Below the pieces are notes generated by a model that searched no databases, had not been told where the DNA came from, and saw only the letters and a list, made by a program, of their open reading frames with translations. Below, one piece after another: positions 47,552-59,482 of a stretch of DNA of 64,000 nt; positions within the stretch are counted from its first letter, which is position 1, and each line of letters starts with the position of its first letter. The translations under genes and the position numbers were made by a program. The stretch comes from Termitomyces sp. T153 (lineage: Eukaryota; Basidiomycota; Agaricomycetes; Agaricales; Lyophyllaceae), in the NCBI GenBank assembly GCA_018296165.2, contig JACKQL020000009.1, positions 992,001 through 1,056,000 of the forward strand, in the 5' to 3' direction.

Positions 47552-48675
47552 TCAATCACCCAAACTGTAGCTAGATTTGACACCTGGAATGACAGCCAGT
47601 ATGCCAGTTGCTAGAGTATTGCACAGTAAGTAGATGGAACTAAATGTAATAACAAGTGTGCCAATAATACCAAGAAAAGAAATATGATTGGTGACCTTGC
47701 TAGGCTTCAGAAAGGGGAAGTCATTCAATGGCTGAGAGTCTAGACCACACACATGACAAAGCCACATGACCATTGCATCACATGAAGACCAGAAATTCTG
47801 GAAGTCACCAAAACATAGGAAAAGAAAGAAATCAGTACTTAGCAAGAATATGGTCTTATTAGCATGCCTGCCACCCTGACAGGTTTTTTTCTGGTTGATG
47901 AGGTGAATCAGGCCTTTATAGTCTGTATACCACTTGAACCTAACTCCCTGCAGGATGTCATGGTGTCACAGCATTGTTTCTACACTGGCCAGCATCTCAT
48001 TTTGTGAACTGAGTAGTTTTGCTACATGAAGTTTCACTTAGCAGAGAAAAAAGCAGCTACTTTTGTAGTCTGCCAGTCTTTCTCTTGGTGGACTACACCT
48101 ATGCTGCATCTGTCTGTAACCACATTTAGTGGTTTGGCATCAGCACCATACCCCAGGGGTTTATAATGATGGCTCTTACAGTAGGCCACTAACCCCTTGA
48201 TGTCTTGAAAGGCATGTTGGTGAGTGTACTCCCATTAAAATGGGGCCCTATCACCTGTCAGACTATATAGGACTCTCATTGCACATGTAATCAATGTCAT
48301 TGGCCAAATACCCTGCCACCTCCAAGAATCTCTGCAATAAGTCATGTTGGTGGATGTCTTCCACTTGATCAAGGAATCAACCTTATCTGGATCCATTTGA
48401 ATTCTGTAGTCATCCATGATTTGGCTGAGGACCTTCATTATGCAATTTTTACTATCAAAGATAGGATTGCTAGTATCTACTGTTGGGTAGGAGTATGTGT
48501 CACAGTATTTGTCAGTACTGGACATTTCATCATGAGAACTCAAGTGTTCTCTAACAATGGTACCTTCACCATCAGATGGGTGGCATCCCCATTGGTCTGG
48601 GACCCAGGAACATCTGCTGTTACTGCAAGAAAACTGCCAGCCACTTTGGGGCTCTTGACAGCAGGGATCCAATGA
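47552..48675 (-). pseudogene. Ty3/gypsy pol fragment (Gypsy-C): RT end and RNase H
   Basis: Reading leftwards from 48672: KVLSQIMDDYRIQMDPDKVD and SLIKWKTSTN (RT-connection region), a frame change, SLTGDRAPF then WEYTHQHAFQDIKGLVAYC, KPLGYGADAKPLNVVTDRCS (RNase H aspartate) and AAFFSAK. The order is that of another agaricomycete gypsy family, different from Gypsy-A/B. The RT catalytic core is missing, so it is an internal deletion remnant. Confidence 0.65.
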
Positions 48676-49761
48676 TCTTGCAGTACTTCACAGCTCAGTC
48701 AGCTTTAAAGGTGCTTCCTGCCCTGGGTTGTATTTCACAATGTCCTTGGGGGCTGGCACCACTGCTGACTTGGTCAGTGTTGCTAAGTGAAGACAAGTCC
48801 CATATGCCATGGATTAGTAACTGGGTTTTTGTTTGATTACTCATGTAGTTGGTGGGGCTGGTCAATCAGACCAGTGACATCCAGTGATGGGAGTAAAGGT
48901 GTGAGATCAGATGTTGCCTAGGAGTTTGTGCTGTTCAAAATATGTGATGGTAGACACTGTAATGTCCCATGAAGAAATGTCACAAGCTTAGAGTCCAGCC
49001 AACCCTGTCATTGTATTGCATCATTCTGTGTAAGTTCAGTAAAAATGTAATGCATTATCCTCTGTAACTTAGATTAAGTACTGCATGGGTGTCAAAATGC
49101 CCAAAAAGAGTTGCCAATCCCAACAGGCAAGAGCTCAGAATATACAAGAAAAGTGTGGATTCTGTAGTGGCACATATGCTAAGCACTTACCATGTGATCC
49201 TTATCCAATGGGACTCACAGCTGATCCCTGAGGCAGCATTGTTTTCTATGATATATAAGGGTTTGCTTGTATCATAGTAAGTCAGTTCTTAGGACTTACA
49301 ACTGTTCTATCTGGGAGACTCTACACCTGATCCTGACAAAGTGATGCATTATCCTGTGTAATTACAGTGAAAACATCATGCATTATCTTCTGTAACTTGA
49401 ATTAAGTACTGTATGGAAGTAATGCATGACATTAATGCATCACTGATGCATTAGGAACCAGCAACCTCCAGAGAGAATACACACATACTGTAAGCAACAA
49501 CATAACCAATAGACCATAGTGACAGTTAAATTAGATTAACATTATGTATATGTGTAGTGTTGAGGGAGCTGTCTATGGCTTGCACTGTTAGCCAACCATG
49601 GTTCAGTTGGGTTTTTTTAGGTTGGTCAGAGTTTGTTAGCATTAGTGTTAGGTTGGTTCAGGCTTTGGACAGTTTATTAAAGGGGAGCTTGCTCTCCTTA
49701 GATAATACACCCCATTCCAACTTTTTTTCTATGACCTGTTTAGTCCAATGGTCATTGGCAT
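48676..49761. other. Possible Gypsy-C LTR and spacer
   Basis: CpG-poor DNA with repeated phrases (TGCATTATCCTCTGTAACTT at about 49052, CATTATCTTCTGTAACTTGA at about 49380, each followed by an ATTAAGTACTG stretch). These may be an LTR or a local duplication next to Gypsy-C. No border could be set. Confidence 0.3.
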
Positions 49762-50271
49762 TACAGTAGAACCCCTCCTAACCCACACCCCTTGGTCAAT
49801 ACCTAGAACTATGGGTTATGAGGGGTTATGGTCTATGAGGAAGACACCAAAAGAAATAAAAAAATTATAAAAAATCACATATATTTGGTTTTCTACTTAT
49901 TGTAGGTGTATGGTGTGTAAAAATTTAGCAGTTTTGAGTGAAAAAGTCAGTGATCTTTGAAGGAACCATTATTTGAGACTCCTTAAGATGTGTCTGCCTT
50001 TTAAATGACACCAAAATGCAATTGAGATCATGGGCAATTGGATCTTCCATACTATCCATGTAGCTCTTGATCAGTGAAGCTGCTTGAAGAACTTTGTGCC
50101 TTGTAGGTCATGCCTGAACTGGTGCATCACTGCTAACATCATTGTTTCCACCATTGAAGTCCACATTGGGCTTCTCATGCCTCAGGGACAGCCTTACAGA
50201 TGTCCACATTGGTTACCTCTTCCATATGCTGAATTTCATCTGCTGGATTAAGAAGAGCATTAAGTGACATC

Positions 50272-51956
50272 CTATTTTGAGGTTGAAGGACACCAGTTAA
50301 TTGCAATTGATTGAGAACTCTTTTCAACCTCTTTTTCTACTTCTGCAATTGGGTCAAGCTGGTTGCTGTCTGCATTGAGAAGAGCCATGACTGGTATGAT
50401 GGGCTGAGCAGCAGGTTGATTCATGTGAGGAAGGATACCAGCTTTGCACCAACAGTGTCTGATAGTGGTTGTATCCACATTCCAAGCAGTTTCAGCCATT
50501 TGCATAGCTTCCAGTTGATTGATGTCATAAATTTCAGAAGAAGTGACACAGGAATCATACTGATCAATAGCATGTCCAATGTATGAAGTGTGATAGTGTG
50601 CCTTGAAGCATCTAATGATGCCTTGATCCATAGGCTGCATATGTGCTGTAAGATTAGCTTTGAAATTCTTGACATCAATATTTTGAAGGCCTTCTGGAAC
50701 AATATGTACCAAGAAGTTGTCTTGTAGAAGAAGAATCTTTTGGTTCTGAGCCTGAAGCTCACAATTCTATTGCAGAAGCCAGTTCTGATGGAAGTTGTCA
50801 TCCAGACTTTGGCATTATTGTAGTAGTCAAATCCAAGCTGAGCACCTGTCTTATTCTGAAATGCATGAGGCTTGTTGGCTTTACCAATGACTGTGGGCTA
50901 GAGTTTCTCTTACTCAGCTGCATTTGCTGTGAATGCATAGGTCAGACAGACCTTCTTTCCTTTTACACCTGAGTGTTGCCTGTCTGATAAGCCTCAATCT
51001 GGTGGCATCCTGCCAAAATGTTTAAATTAAGTGCCAATCAATGAAAGAATTGACATTGATACATACACATAGAATAATCCAGTTTCATCCATGTTGAATA
51101 TATTCCTCAACTCATAACCACATTCAAGGATGAGCTCCTGGATCCACTGCCATTCAGTTTCACTACTTCTGTACTTGCAGAGCCAGCTTCACCATGCCAA
51201 TGAAATTGTTACAAGTTTGCATGAGTTCTGAAAGTCCATTGCTAAGATCCAAGCACTCATCATCTTGAATGCCTACTAAGTCCACAAACTGTTTCCACTT
51301 CACATGAAGAACATCTCCAGTAAGAAGAATGCCTTCTGCTATTGCCTTGGAGACTCAAAGATTCATCATTTCAGTCACTTCCAGATGCTATGTCTCATGC
51401 AGCCATTTTGCCAAGTGATCCACATTAATATCAGCCTCTGCCCATTGTTCCCATCATTTTGCTTCTTCCTTAACCCAGAAAGAGATTGGAGGCTGTTTGA
51501 TAACAAGATTGAGGTAAAGGGGTGCAAAATGTTTGGCCATTTCTGACTGATTCTTGCCATTGGCATGATACCAGTCCAAAATCTTGATGCACTGATCCAG
51601 AGTTGCAACTTCCTTCTTTGTAAAGATGGGTGCTTGTGATTGCTTCCCATCTTTGGCATTTGCTGTGATGTCTTTAGGCTTAGACTTGATTCCTGTAAAT
51701 ACTTCTGTCAACCTGTATAGCTCAAAATAAGAACATGCCACATATTTATGCTTCTCCCTACAACTCTAGCAAGTTCACCTGCTGCCTCTCTCAGTTTCCT
51801 GACCATACTTTGCTGATGGTCATCTAATTCTGCAAGTCTCCTCTCATAATATGCAGCCATCTCTAGAGTGTCCAGATCTGCTATGAAGTCTACAAGATTC
51901 CCATCCTTGTCCAACCATGCTTCATCCTCAGAAGATATAGACTTCTGTGCAATCAA
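50272..51956 (-). pseudogene. pogo/Tigger transposase
   Basis: From the right: an N-terminal segment at 51708-51956, then a psq/CENP-B-like helix-turn-helix (FTKKEVATLDQCIKILDWYH, then SFWVKEEAK, 51375-51741), then degraded DDE_1 endonuclease parts. The best-kept part, 50272-50712, has LTAHMQPMDQGIIRCFKAHY and MAETAWNVDTTTIRHCW, the hallmark end of the DDE_1 superfamily. The middle, with the first two catalytic aspartates, is scrambled by frameshifts, so the enzyme is dead. Confidence 0.8.
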
Positions 51957-52181
51957 TCAAGCATGAAGATGATCTTTCCTAGCTTTGACCTAATTTTGCA
52001 AGGTCTGCAAGTCTTTTTTGAGTACTTCAAGTGGTTTCAGACCCGAAAGAACATGATACATTCATTTCAACTCATTTTTGGTGTATGTCACTACATGTAA
52101 GATTGCAGATGTCATATCAAAACATATCAAAACTATGGGTTGTTGGAGTGTGATAAGTGTGATATCACAAAAGGGTACAGC

Positions 52182-53087
52182 TGTCAGGTTCTGCTGACCA
52201 TGGGGGCTCAGCTACATTGGGTGAATCCTTACTAGGCAGACATGATTCCCTGCACTGACAGCTGGGCACTTGGAGAAGTTCTGAACACATGAGGCTTGCA
52301 AGGATAAGTGGTGGGAAGTGGTCTGAGCAAGTTCAGGGTGGCCCAAAGGAGTGTAAGATAAGTTGTGGGGAGAGGGCAAGCTTGGCAGGGTGTCAGGCAC
52401 AAGTCCATAAGCAAGTATTGTGGGTGCAGAGGAAGCAGGGCTATATGAGTGATAGGAGTGGAGGTTATGCAAGTGATAGGAGCAGAGGTTACACAAGTGA
52501 TAGGAGGGGAGGTTACACAAGTGATGGAAGCAGAGGCTATGCAAGTGGTGGGAGCAGAGCTGGAGCTTGATGGGGGATCAACAGAAGTTGATGGAGTTTG
52601 GAGCTGAGTGTGTAGTGAGGTCCAGAGTTGGTTAAAGAAATGTGTTGATGTTTGTAATCATAAGCACAGAGTTCATAAAGGCATTAGGGTTGGAAAAGAC
52701 TTGAACACAATAGGCAGAATGGATCAAACAAGATGAGACAGAGCTGAATGGAATGAGGTGGAGTTGAGACAAGATTGAGACAAGGACAAAAATAGATTCA
52801 AGCAGAAATATGAAGTGATAACAAGAACAATAACAGAATAGAGACAAGGCAAAACTGGGAGACTGAGATAAGACCAGGAGACTGAGAGTAATGAGAAATG
52901 TAACATGGAACATGAAATACAAGAAGGAAACAATCAGAAACACATCAGGTAAGGCAATATCAAGACTAGAGTATGAGAAGCTACTCTACAACTTATATAC
53001 TGACTACTGGGGAGCTCTGGGGGATGTCAGCTGTGGCAGTGGGGCTTGGTAGAGCTTGGCAGAGTCAACAGATGTTGGTTGTGATCA
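52182..53087 (-). repeat. Family-G LTR copy, solo, inside Copia-2
   Basis: Starts TGTCAGGTTCTGCTGACCATGG, the reverse complement of the end of the LTR at 33000-34023, and is collinear with it (for example ACTTATATACTGACTACTGG near 52990). It ends at about GGTTGTGATCA. No target duplication is seen, so its arrival probably went with a deletion. A 24-bp tandem repeat lies inside. Confidence 0.6.
52447..52560 (+). repeat. Five tandem 24-bp repeats
   Basis: Units of the type AGTGATAGGAGNGGAGGTTA; the 24-bp period would keep a reading frame (8-residue unit GYASDRSR), but it lies in LTR DNA. I did not see it in the 33-kb LTR copy. Confidence 0.75.
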
Positions 53088-53396
53088 GGGGGTGGGCTGC
53101 ATTGATATATTGATGGGATCAGTTACAGGAAGGTATATCAATCCTACCACATGAAATTTATTGAATGACACAAATCACCAGCCATCAATGAGTTACACAC
53201 CCCCACCACATGGCCAACAGTCCCTAGCTTCCATGAACTTGAAGATAGCACATCCCTGACACCCAATGCAGATAACAATGATGGCATTGAGTTTGATATT
53301 GATGAGGGAGTGGACGACCCTCCCAAGCAACAGCAGGATGCACCACACAACCACAATGAGCCCCCACAGTGACGATCAAACTGTGTCTGGCAACCA

Positions 53397-55196
53397 ATGG
53401 AGAAAGTAAGGATTGATGGAACCAGACCTCCCACTAGACTGGAGAAAACAATGGAGGAAGTCAGGGAGAGCAGGAGGAGAGTGAGAGAGCAAAGGGTGGA
53501 CAGGAGGGCAGATGTGGTTTGGAATGATGAGCAGAATGATCAACAACAGCCTCTGATCATTGAAGAACAGGTGCCAGTGCCCACAGTCAATCTAGTTCAG
53601 ATATTAGTGGCTATCTCAACCCAGTCCAATGATGTGGACCCACTGCCAATGAATCTTGACAATCAACCTAGAATGTGGGATGAAGTGAAGAGGGGGCCAG
53701 ATGCACAGAGATTGGAGGAAGGCTACAAGGAGGAATTGAAATCACTGAAGGAGATGGGCATATACAAACTCATACCATGGTCCCAAGTGCCTCAGGGATA
53801 CAAGATCAGAAAAGGGAGACCGGTCTTTAAGATAAAGAGAGATGAGCATGGGAACTCTACAAGATACAAGGTGTGACTGGTTTTCAAAGGCTATGAACAA
53901 ATTTATGGAAAAGACTACCATAAAACCACATCCCTGACTGTGCATATGGAATCCTGGCACATCCTTCTCCACATCACGGCAGCAGAAGGCTGGGACGCAA
54001 CCCAGATAGATGTAAAAATGGCTTTCCTATACAGCATTCTGCCCAACAATGAGGTCCAATATATGGAACAACTGACAGGCTTTGAGGAACTGGGGAAGGA
54101 AGACTGGGTGTGCAAATTAGTATGCAGATTGTATGGGATGAAACAAGCAGGATGTATCTGGAATCAAACCTTAAATGAACAAATGTTATCATGGGGATTC
54201 TCTAGACTAGCCTGTGAGTCATGCATTTACCACAGGACATCACCTACAGGAACAGTCATTGCTGTCATGCACGTTGACAACTTCTTGTCTATTGCCAGCT
54301 CCAAGAACAAGAATGACAGGTTCAAATTGCAGTTGAAAGAAGTCTGGTTGATATCTGACTTGGGCTGCCCACAACACATTGTCAGTGTATCTGTTGAATG
54401 GGACCAAGAGAATTGCTTAGTTGCACTGTCCCAGACCACCTTCATCAGCAGAGTTGTCCAACGATTTGGGCAGAAGGAGGCACACCCATTATCTCTGCCA
54501 ATGGAACCAGGTCTGAAGCTTCAAAGACCAAATTGTGAGACTCAGACTGAGGAGGAGAAGCATGACATTGCAAACTTACCATAGAGGTCTCTTGTCGGAT
54601 GCCTCCTGTACATTGCAATTGCAACGCGACCGGACATAGCATATGCAGTTCAACAATTATCCCAAATCCTTGATAATTATGACAGATCTCACTGGAATGC
54701 CAGTGTTTGACTAGTCAGATACCTGAAGGGGACAAGTAATCTCAAACTGCACCTGGGCAGCACATCCGTCACCCTCCGAGGCTTCACAGACACAGATTGG
54801 GCAAGCTGCCCAGATACAAGATGGAGCACAGGTGGATACATGTGGTCGTTGGGGACTGGGGCCATGTCGTGGCCAGTGAGAAAGCAGAAGACAGTGGCAA
54901 TGTCCTCGTGTGAGGCTGAGTATATGGCAGCTTATGAATCAGCACAGGAGTGTATATGGCTCAGGGCTTTGCTTCAAGCTATAGGATGGGATTTCACAAC
55001 AAACGCAACCACAATGTTCTGCGACAACAAGGCAGCAATCAGCCTATCAGAGGACCCAGCAACACACGCTCAAGTAAAGCACTTCAATATCAAGTATCAC
55101 TTCCTTTGCGAACGTGCACAGACAGGCAAGATCATCATAAAATATGTCAATACAAAGGATAATGTTGCAGATCTATTTACGAAACCTCTGCTGTGA
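53397..55196 (+). pseudogene. Copia-2 pol 3' part: RT and RNase H
   Basis: RT motifs run from 53760 (VFKIKRDEHGNSTRYKV) through ATQIDVKMAFLYSILP, CRLYGMKQAGCIWNQ and AVMHVDNFLSIAS, where the second catalytic aspartate is Asn (VDN instead of VDD). RNase H follows: RPDIAYAVQQLSQIL, FTDTDWASCPDTRWSTGGY, VAMSSCEAEYMAAYESAQEC, CDNKAAISLSEDP and DNVADLFTKPLL, ending TGA at 55196. In-frame stops occur at about 53875, 54584 and 54708. The RNase H half is open and the least decayed pol in the window. Confidence 0.85.
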
Positions 55197-55294
55197 CCAT
55201 TATTTGTCCACCTACACCAAATGCTCGGAGTCAGCTAGCTTGCCACAATTCCATGTGAGGAGGATATATATGTCATGTCCACAGTAAGGAGGAG

Positions 55295-55623
55295 TGTTGG
55301 AGTGTGATAAGTGTGATATCACAAAAGGGTACAGCAAACACGACACAAGGGGCCACCGAGGGCCAAGGACCCTGCTTTGTCTTGGACACTTATATATAAT
55401 CACTAGATACATTGGGAGCACCTCAGTTACATTACATGTCTCTGAGGGTGCATCATACTTGATACATACTTATAAATACTATACTGACTTAGACATACCT
55501 AGATACACTAATGTGTTTACTAGGTACATTCAATATAGTTACGTTACATGTCTCTGAGGATACACTAACATGTTTACTAGGTGTCTGCTACACCTGCTAA
55601 GTCATACAGTTCCTGTTCCAATA
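55295..55623 (+). repeat. Copia-2 3' LTR
   Basis: 329 bp, starting TGTTGGAGTG and ending CCTGTTCCAATA (terminal CA probably changed to TA). It keeps a few CpG sites (AAACACGACAC, CACCGAGGG). It also contains the duplicated phrase TTACATGTCTCTGAGG. Confidence 0.8.
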
Positions 55624-55782
55624 TGGGTTGTGTTGGTCAAAAGGCTATGGGTTATGGGGTATGAGGGGTTCATGGGTTATGGTGTCAAATTTACTGAAAA
55701 CTGACCTGGTAGATTGGTAATCCTATGGGGTATGGGAGGTTATGGGGTACCAGGGATATGGGTTAGGAGGGGTTTGACTGTA

Positions 55783-56081
55783 ATTGTTGTAGATTTCTAT
55801 GCACGATGATCTTGGTTTAATCCCTGTGTAATGTATTTTCATTCATTCCTTGCATAAATGTCATACATTACTTACAATAGGCTCTCAAAATTTTTGACTT
55901 TTCCCTCTCTGAATCTAGACTGTATTATGTAATCGAACACAAAAAATCTCATTGCATTCTTATGAGTTTGAGGTGGATAAATTGCTGGTCACTTCGCCAG
56001 AGAATCAAAATTGTGGACATCAGAGACCTGTCGGCTTTATCCATCCTGCACTGTACGTTGATCGACATGCATGCGGGTTCC
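55783..56081. other. Right edge of the repeat island
   Basis: A spacer in which CpG returns. Nothing coding. Confidence 0.4.
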
Positions 56082-56770
56082 GGGGGTAAGGAGCGTTTTC
56101 GGAGGCCTCTGCGCAGACGAAGCATTCATATCACAGTTCCATCAACTTACCAACGGCCGTTTTCGGCTTAGTGCCAAGGTTTGGTAGATGCTGGGTCGGG
56201 AACAGTAGGCCCGAGATTTTACTCAGTCATATCTTCCATGCAACGGTTTTGCATTTTCTTGTTCGTGCAACGGTCTTGCACTTCTACTGCCATCACCGCC
56301 AATCACCGTCAGACAGGTGAGCGCAGAGCCGCATTCCAACAGTCTGACACCTTTCACAAAGTAGTGATCGTCATCACCGTCGTTCATCAGTTCGTTTTTC
56401 CTCACGCATCACTACTCTAAGTTTCTCCTCAGCTATCAGTTGGTGAATTTTCTCATCATCCACCGCAGTTCTGAACAAAGCTTAAGTTTACTTTTCATCC
56501 TGCAAGCTTCGTTCATTTCACAGTAAGCTTACCATCAATCCATACGGGCCTACTACGACGGTTGGACCATACTTGTTACTAGAAGTCTATCCGATTAGTC
56601 GTACTTTCTTTCGCGCACCCTCCCATCTCTCCCTCTTCTCTTCTTGGACATCTCTGACTTTTGAGTTTTATATCTTTCTTATATTCTTCGGTATTCATAG
56701 TGTACAGCCATCGCTTCGTCGCTACATCAAGAAATCAAAAAAGTGGTTAACTTCGGCGGCCGATTCACAC
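56082..56770 (+). repeat. Dispersed repeat family R, copy 4 (CpG kept)
   Basis: Begins TGCGGGTTCCGGGGGTAAGG, close to 15382 onward, and matches the 28-kb copy over several hundred bases (CGTGCAACGGTCTTGCACTT, ACTCACGCATCACTAC-like phrases). It ends with a block shared with the 15-kb copy (TTAGTCGTACTTTC, then CACCCTCCCA). Borders are uncertain. Confidence 0.55.
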
Positions 56771-57328
56771 TAACCTCTGACTCCCATCAACCTGAACTAT
56801 CCTAGTCTCATGCGACGAGCTGCAGAAGCCTGAGCATCATGATATGGCAGGTTACGAATCTTACGATTCAAGTTCCGGCCTTCCGCACAAGTCATTCCGG
56901 TCATCCGTTCGGCTCTAGGCAACCGATTGTCGTTTGTATACCTTCTTCTGCACTCGATTGAGTCTGTTCCCATAGAAGCATTTCAATTGCCTTAAGAACA
57001 GAGATCATGGACTTGCGTCTGCCAAGTTTTCTTGCATCTCTAGATCATCCTTTACGACTTCTTATCACGCCTGTCTGTGGTCCTATAACCTGCTGGGGTC
57101 TACAAGGCGATCAGCCATGTACCTCTATGGCTTTGAGGGGTAAAACTTGATTCATGGATTATAATGTTTCGGTTCAAAGGACGAATGTTAAATTAAGCCA
57201 CGGAAATATGGAGAGCATGTTGAAGATTTCAATTGCCAAACTAGCTTCGCCATGCTTGGTAACATGATCTCTTATATATAAGCACCCTCAATCACTTTCC
57301 TTTTCATTCGCATCCCGTGGTTGGTACT
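56771..57328. other. Promoter region of the MFS gene
   Basis: Non-coding, with ordinary CpG. A strong TATA-like stretch lies near its end. Confidence 0.45.
57271..57282 (+). promoter_or_regulatory. TATA box of the MFS gene
   Basis: CTTATATATAAG lies about 50 bp before the ATG at 57329, followed by a pyrimidine-rich stretch (TTTCCTTTTCATTC) as in many fungal start regions. Confidence 0.55.
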
Positions 57329-59482
57329 ATGTCTGCTGAAGAAGCCCTTGATAGAGGAAAAGAGAATTACCAGGCTACCGATGAAGAAGTCGATGGCCAT
57401 GCATGCACTCAGAACATCTTCATGGATGGTACAGTTGACCCCATCTACCAGGAGAAAGCCCGAATCTTGAATGATGCGATACAGGATATAGGCATGGGAA
57501 GGTATCAGCGGTATGTCTCTGACGTTCTCTGCACAAGTACTCCACTCAATGGAAAAACAAGGGGACTTTTCGTTGTCGTTGGGTTCGGGTGGCTAGCGCG
57601 AGTATCATTGACTCTGGAGTCTAATTTCACGTTACTCAGTCGGGGCTGTCTAGTGATAATCTTTGGCCTGTGGTAACTGGCTTGATTCTGGCCCCGGTTG
57701 TGAACGAGTTTGGTTTCAACGGCCCATTCCTCAAACTCAGCCAAAATATCGGTCTCCTTGTCGGGGCAATCTTCTGGGGTGTCGGGTCGGACGTCTGGGG
57801 ACGCAAGTATATCCGTTCTTTGCGGACGAGAGTTAGCTCCATTGATCTGATCTGACCCAGAATATCGTTTAATGTCACTCTTCTTCTAACGGCTATCTTT
57901 GCTCTCGCGGCCGGTGGTTCGCCTAACTCTGTCTCCCTCTGTTCTTTCTCAGCACTATGGTCCATCGGTGTAGGAGGCAATCTCCCCGTCGACTCTGCCG
58001 TGTTCCTTGGTCAGTTTTCGTATTCATATATCATCTAGTTATAACTGGCCCAAATTGCAGAGTTTGTACCCGCATCTCATCAATATCTGTTGACCGTGCT
58101 TTCAATCTGGTGGGCATTTGGACAACTACTAGCAAGCCTTGTGAGTATGGCCTTTCCCCTGCTACGTGTTGTCCGATGTCCTTTACAGATTGCTTGGCCT
58201 TTGATCGGAAACTTCTCTTGCACGATAGGCACGCCCTATAACTGCCCCCGATCGTCTAACAAGGGATGGAGATACTTCCTTTTGACCATGGGCGGTCTCA
58301 TGTTTGTACTTTGGGTGATTCGTTTCTTCATCTTCAAGTTATACGAGAGCCCAAAGTATCTAATGGGGAGAGGGCGTGATGAAGCTGCAGTGGACGTTGT
58401 ACATCGAGTGGCGGAACACAATGGCACTACGAGTCGCCTGACATTAGACGAACTTACGCAGCCAGGAAGCTTAAGCTTCGTAAACAGCAGGGAAATGGAC
58501 ACTAGCGCAAAAGGTGTTATCGCTCGGCAACTGGCTAAGTTCGACGCAGGACATATGAATAGTTTATTTGCGACGAAGAAGCTTGCGTATTCAACAACTT
58601 TGTTGATAATTTTATGGGGTACCTGATGTTTGTCCGTTAATGTGATCCAGCATAACAAAGATTTTTTTTTAGCGCTTATCGGTCTAGCTTTCCCTTTGTA
58701 CGTATGCGCTCGGAGGTACTCTGATTACGTCAATCACTTTGCTGACTTCTCGTTCGAAAGGTATAATGCTTTTGTGCCGTTCTAGTACGTCCGTATCGAT
58801 TCCATTTACTATATCGTTCACAGGTCACTAGTCTTGCTACCCGAGGCGCCGATTTCGGAGATGGGTCCTTGTATATTACCTACCGTAACGTGCGTGTTTT
58901 CTCGTCATATTCCGTTTAGATTCTCATGAAATAACAGCAAGTCATCCTGAGTGTGATTGGTGTGCCTGGAGCCCTTCTCGCGGGATATATGGTAGAAATG
59001 CCCATACTTGGGCGACGTGGGACCCTCGCGATCTCGACTGGTATGTATATTCTCTTCGTCTATGTGGTATGAGGGCTGTCTGGAACCATTATATCAGCAT
59101 TAACTGGTGCCTTGATTCTTGCGTCGACTACGGCACGTACATCCAATGCCCTGCTTGGATGGAACTGTGCATATAGCCTTACTAGCAACGTCATGTACGG
59201 TGTTCTCTACGCTGTCACGCCTGAACTCTTCCCCACCAAAGACAGAGGAACTGGAAATGCAATTGTAGCGGGCGCAAATCGTGTATTCGGCGTGATGGTA
59301 TGTCAGCGTTGCTTGAATTGTGCGAATATTGATACTTCTTGCTTGTCCAGTCACCAATCATTGCCCTCTACGCAAACCTGACTACTTCTGCACCTATATT
59401 CATAGCAGGTGCTATTTTCGTCGTGTCCGGGTTCATTCCACTTCTGCTTCCTTTTGAATCGAGGGGAAGAGCGTCGATATAA
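57329..59482 (+). CDS. MFS transporter, sugar-porter/SV2-like
   Basis: Twelve exons (57329-57510, 57562-57601, 57640-57806, 57861-58009, 58061-58140, 58189-58618, 58673-58697, 58761-58784, 58832-58889, 58938-59040, 59098-59297, 59351-59482) splice in phase to 529 residues with no stop. Start: MSAEEALDRG. Family marks: DNLWPVVTGLILAPVVNEF (TM1), GVGSDVWGRK (the loop 2-3 signature GX3DX2GRK), GVGGNLPVDSAVFLEF (TM4-5), FKLYESPKYLM (the PESPRYL-like motif after TM6), then a cytosolic loop, RGADFGDGS, and PELFPTKDRGTGNA after TM10. This is a proton-driven or facilitated membrane carrier of unknown substrate. Two micro-exons (25 and 24 bp) occur. It looks intact. Confidence 0.9.

Larger units (their letters stand above)
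52141..55623 (+). mobile_element. Ty1/copia retrotransposon, internally deleted (Copia-2)
   Basis: The 5' LTR starts TGTTGGAGTGTG at 52141 and the 3' LTR repeats this at 55295. The outer flanks are exact 5-bp TGGGT repeats (52136-52140 and 55624-55628). The 5' LTR breaks off after about 41 bp where a family-G LTR begins. Gag, protease and most of integrase are absent; the RT and RNase H part remains. Confidence 0.8.
49764..55780 (-). mobile_element. pogo/Tigger-type DNA transposon with a nested copia
   Basis: The left end reads CAGTAGAACCCCTCCTAACC and the right end is its inverted partner, GGTTAGGAGGGGTTTGACTG (55761-55780). Both are flanked by TA (49762-49763 and 55781-55782), the target of Tc1/mariner/pogo elements. 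The transposase is on the minus strand. A copia element occupies 52141-55623, so the original element was about 2.5 kb, which is normal for the family. Confidence 0.85.

Noticed and set aside
52447..52560. CRISPR-like array
   Set aside because: The 24-bp units are directly tandem with no unique spacers, and the organism is a eukaryote. The 55-bp repeats at 42.7 kb are likewise spacerless.
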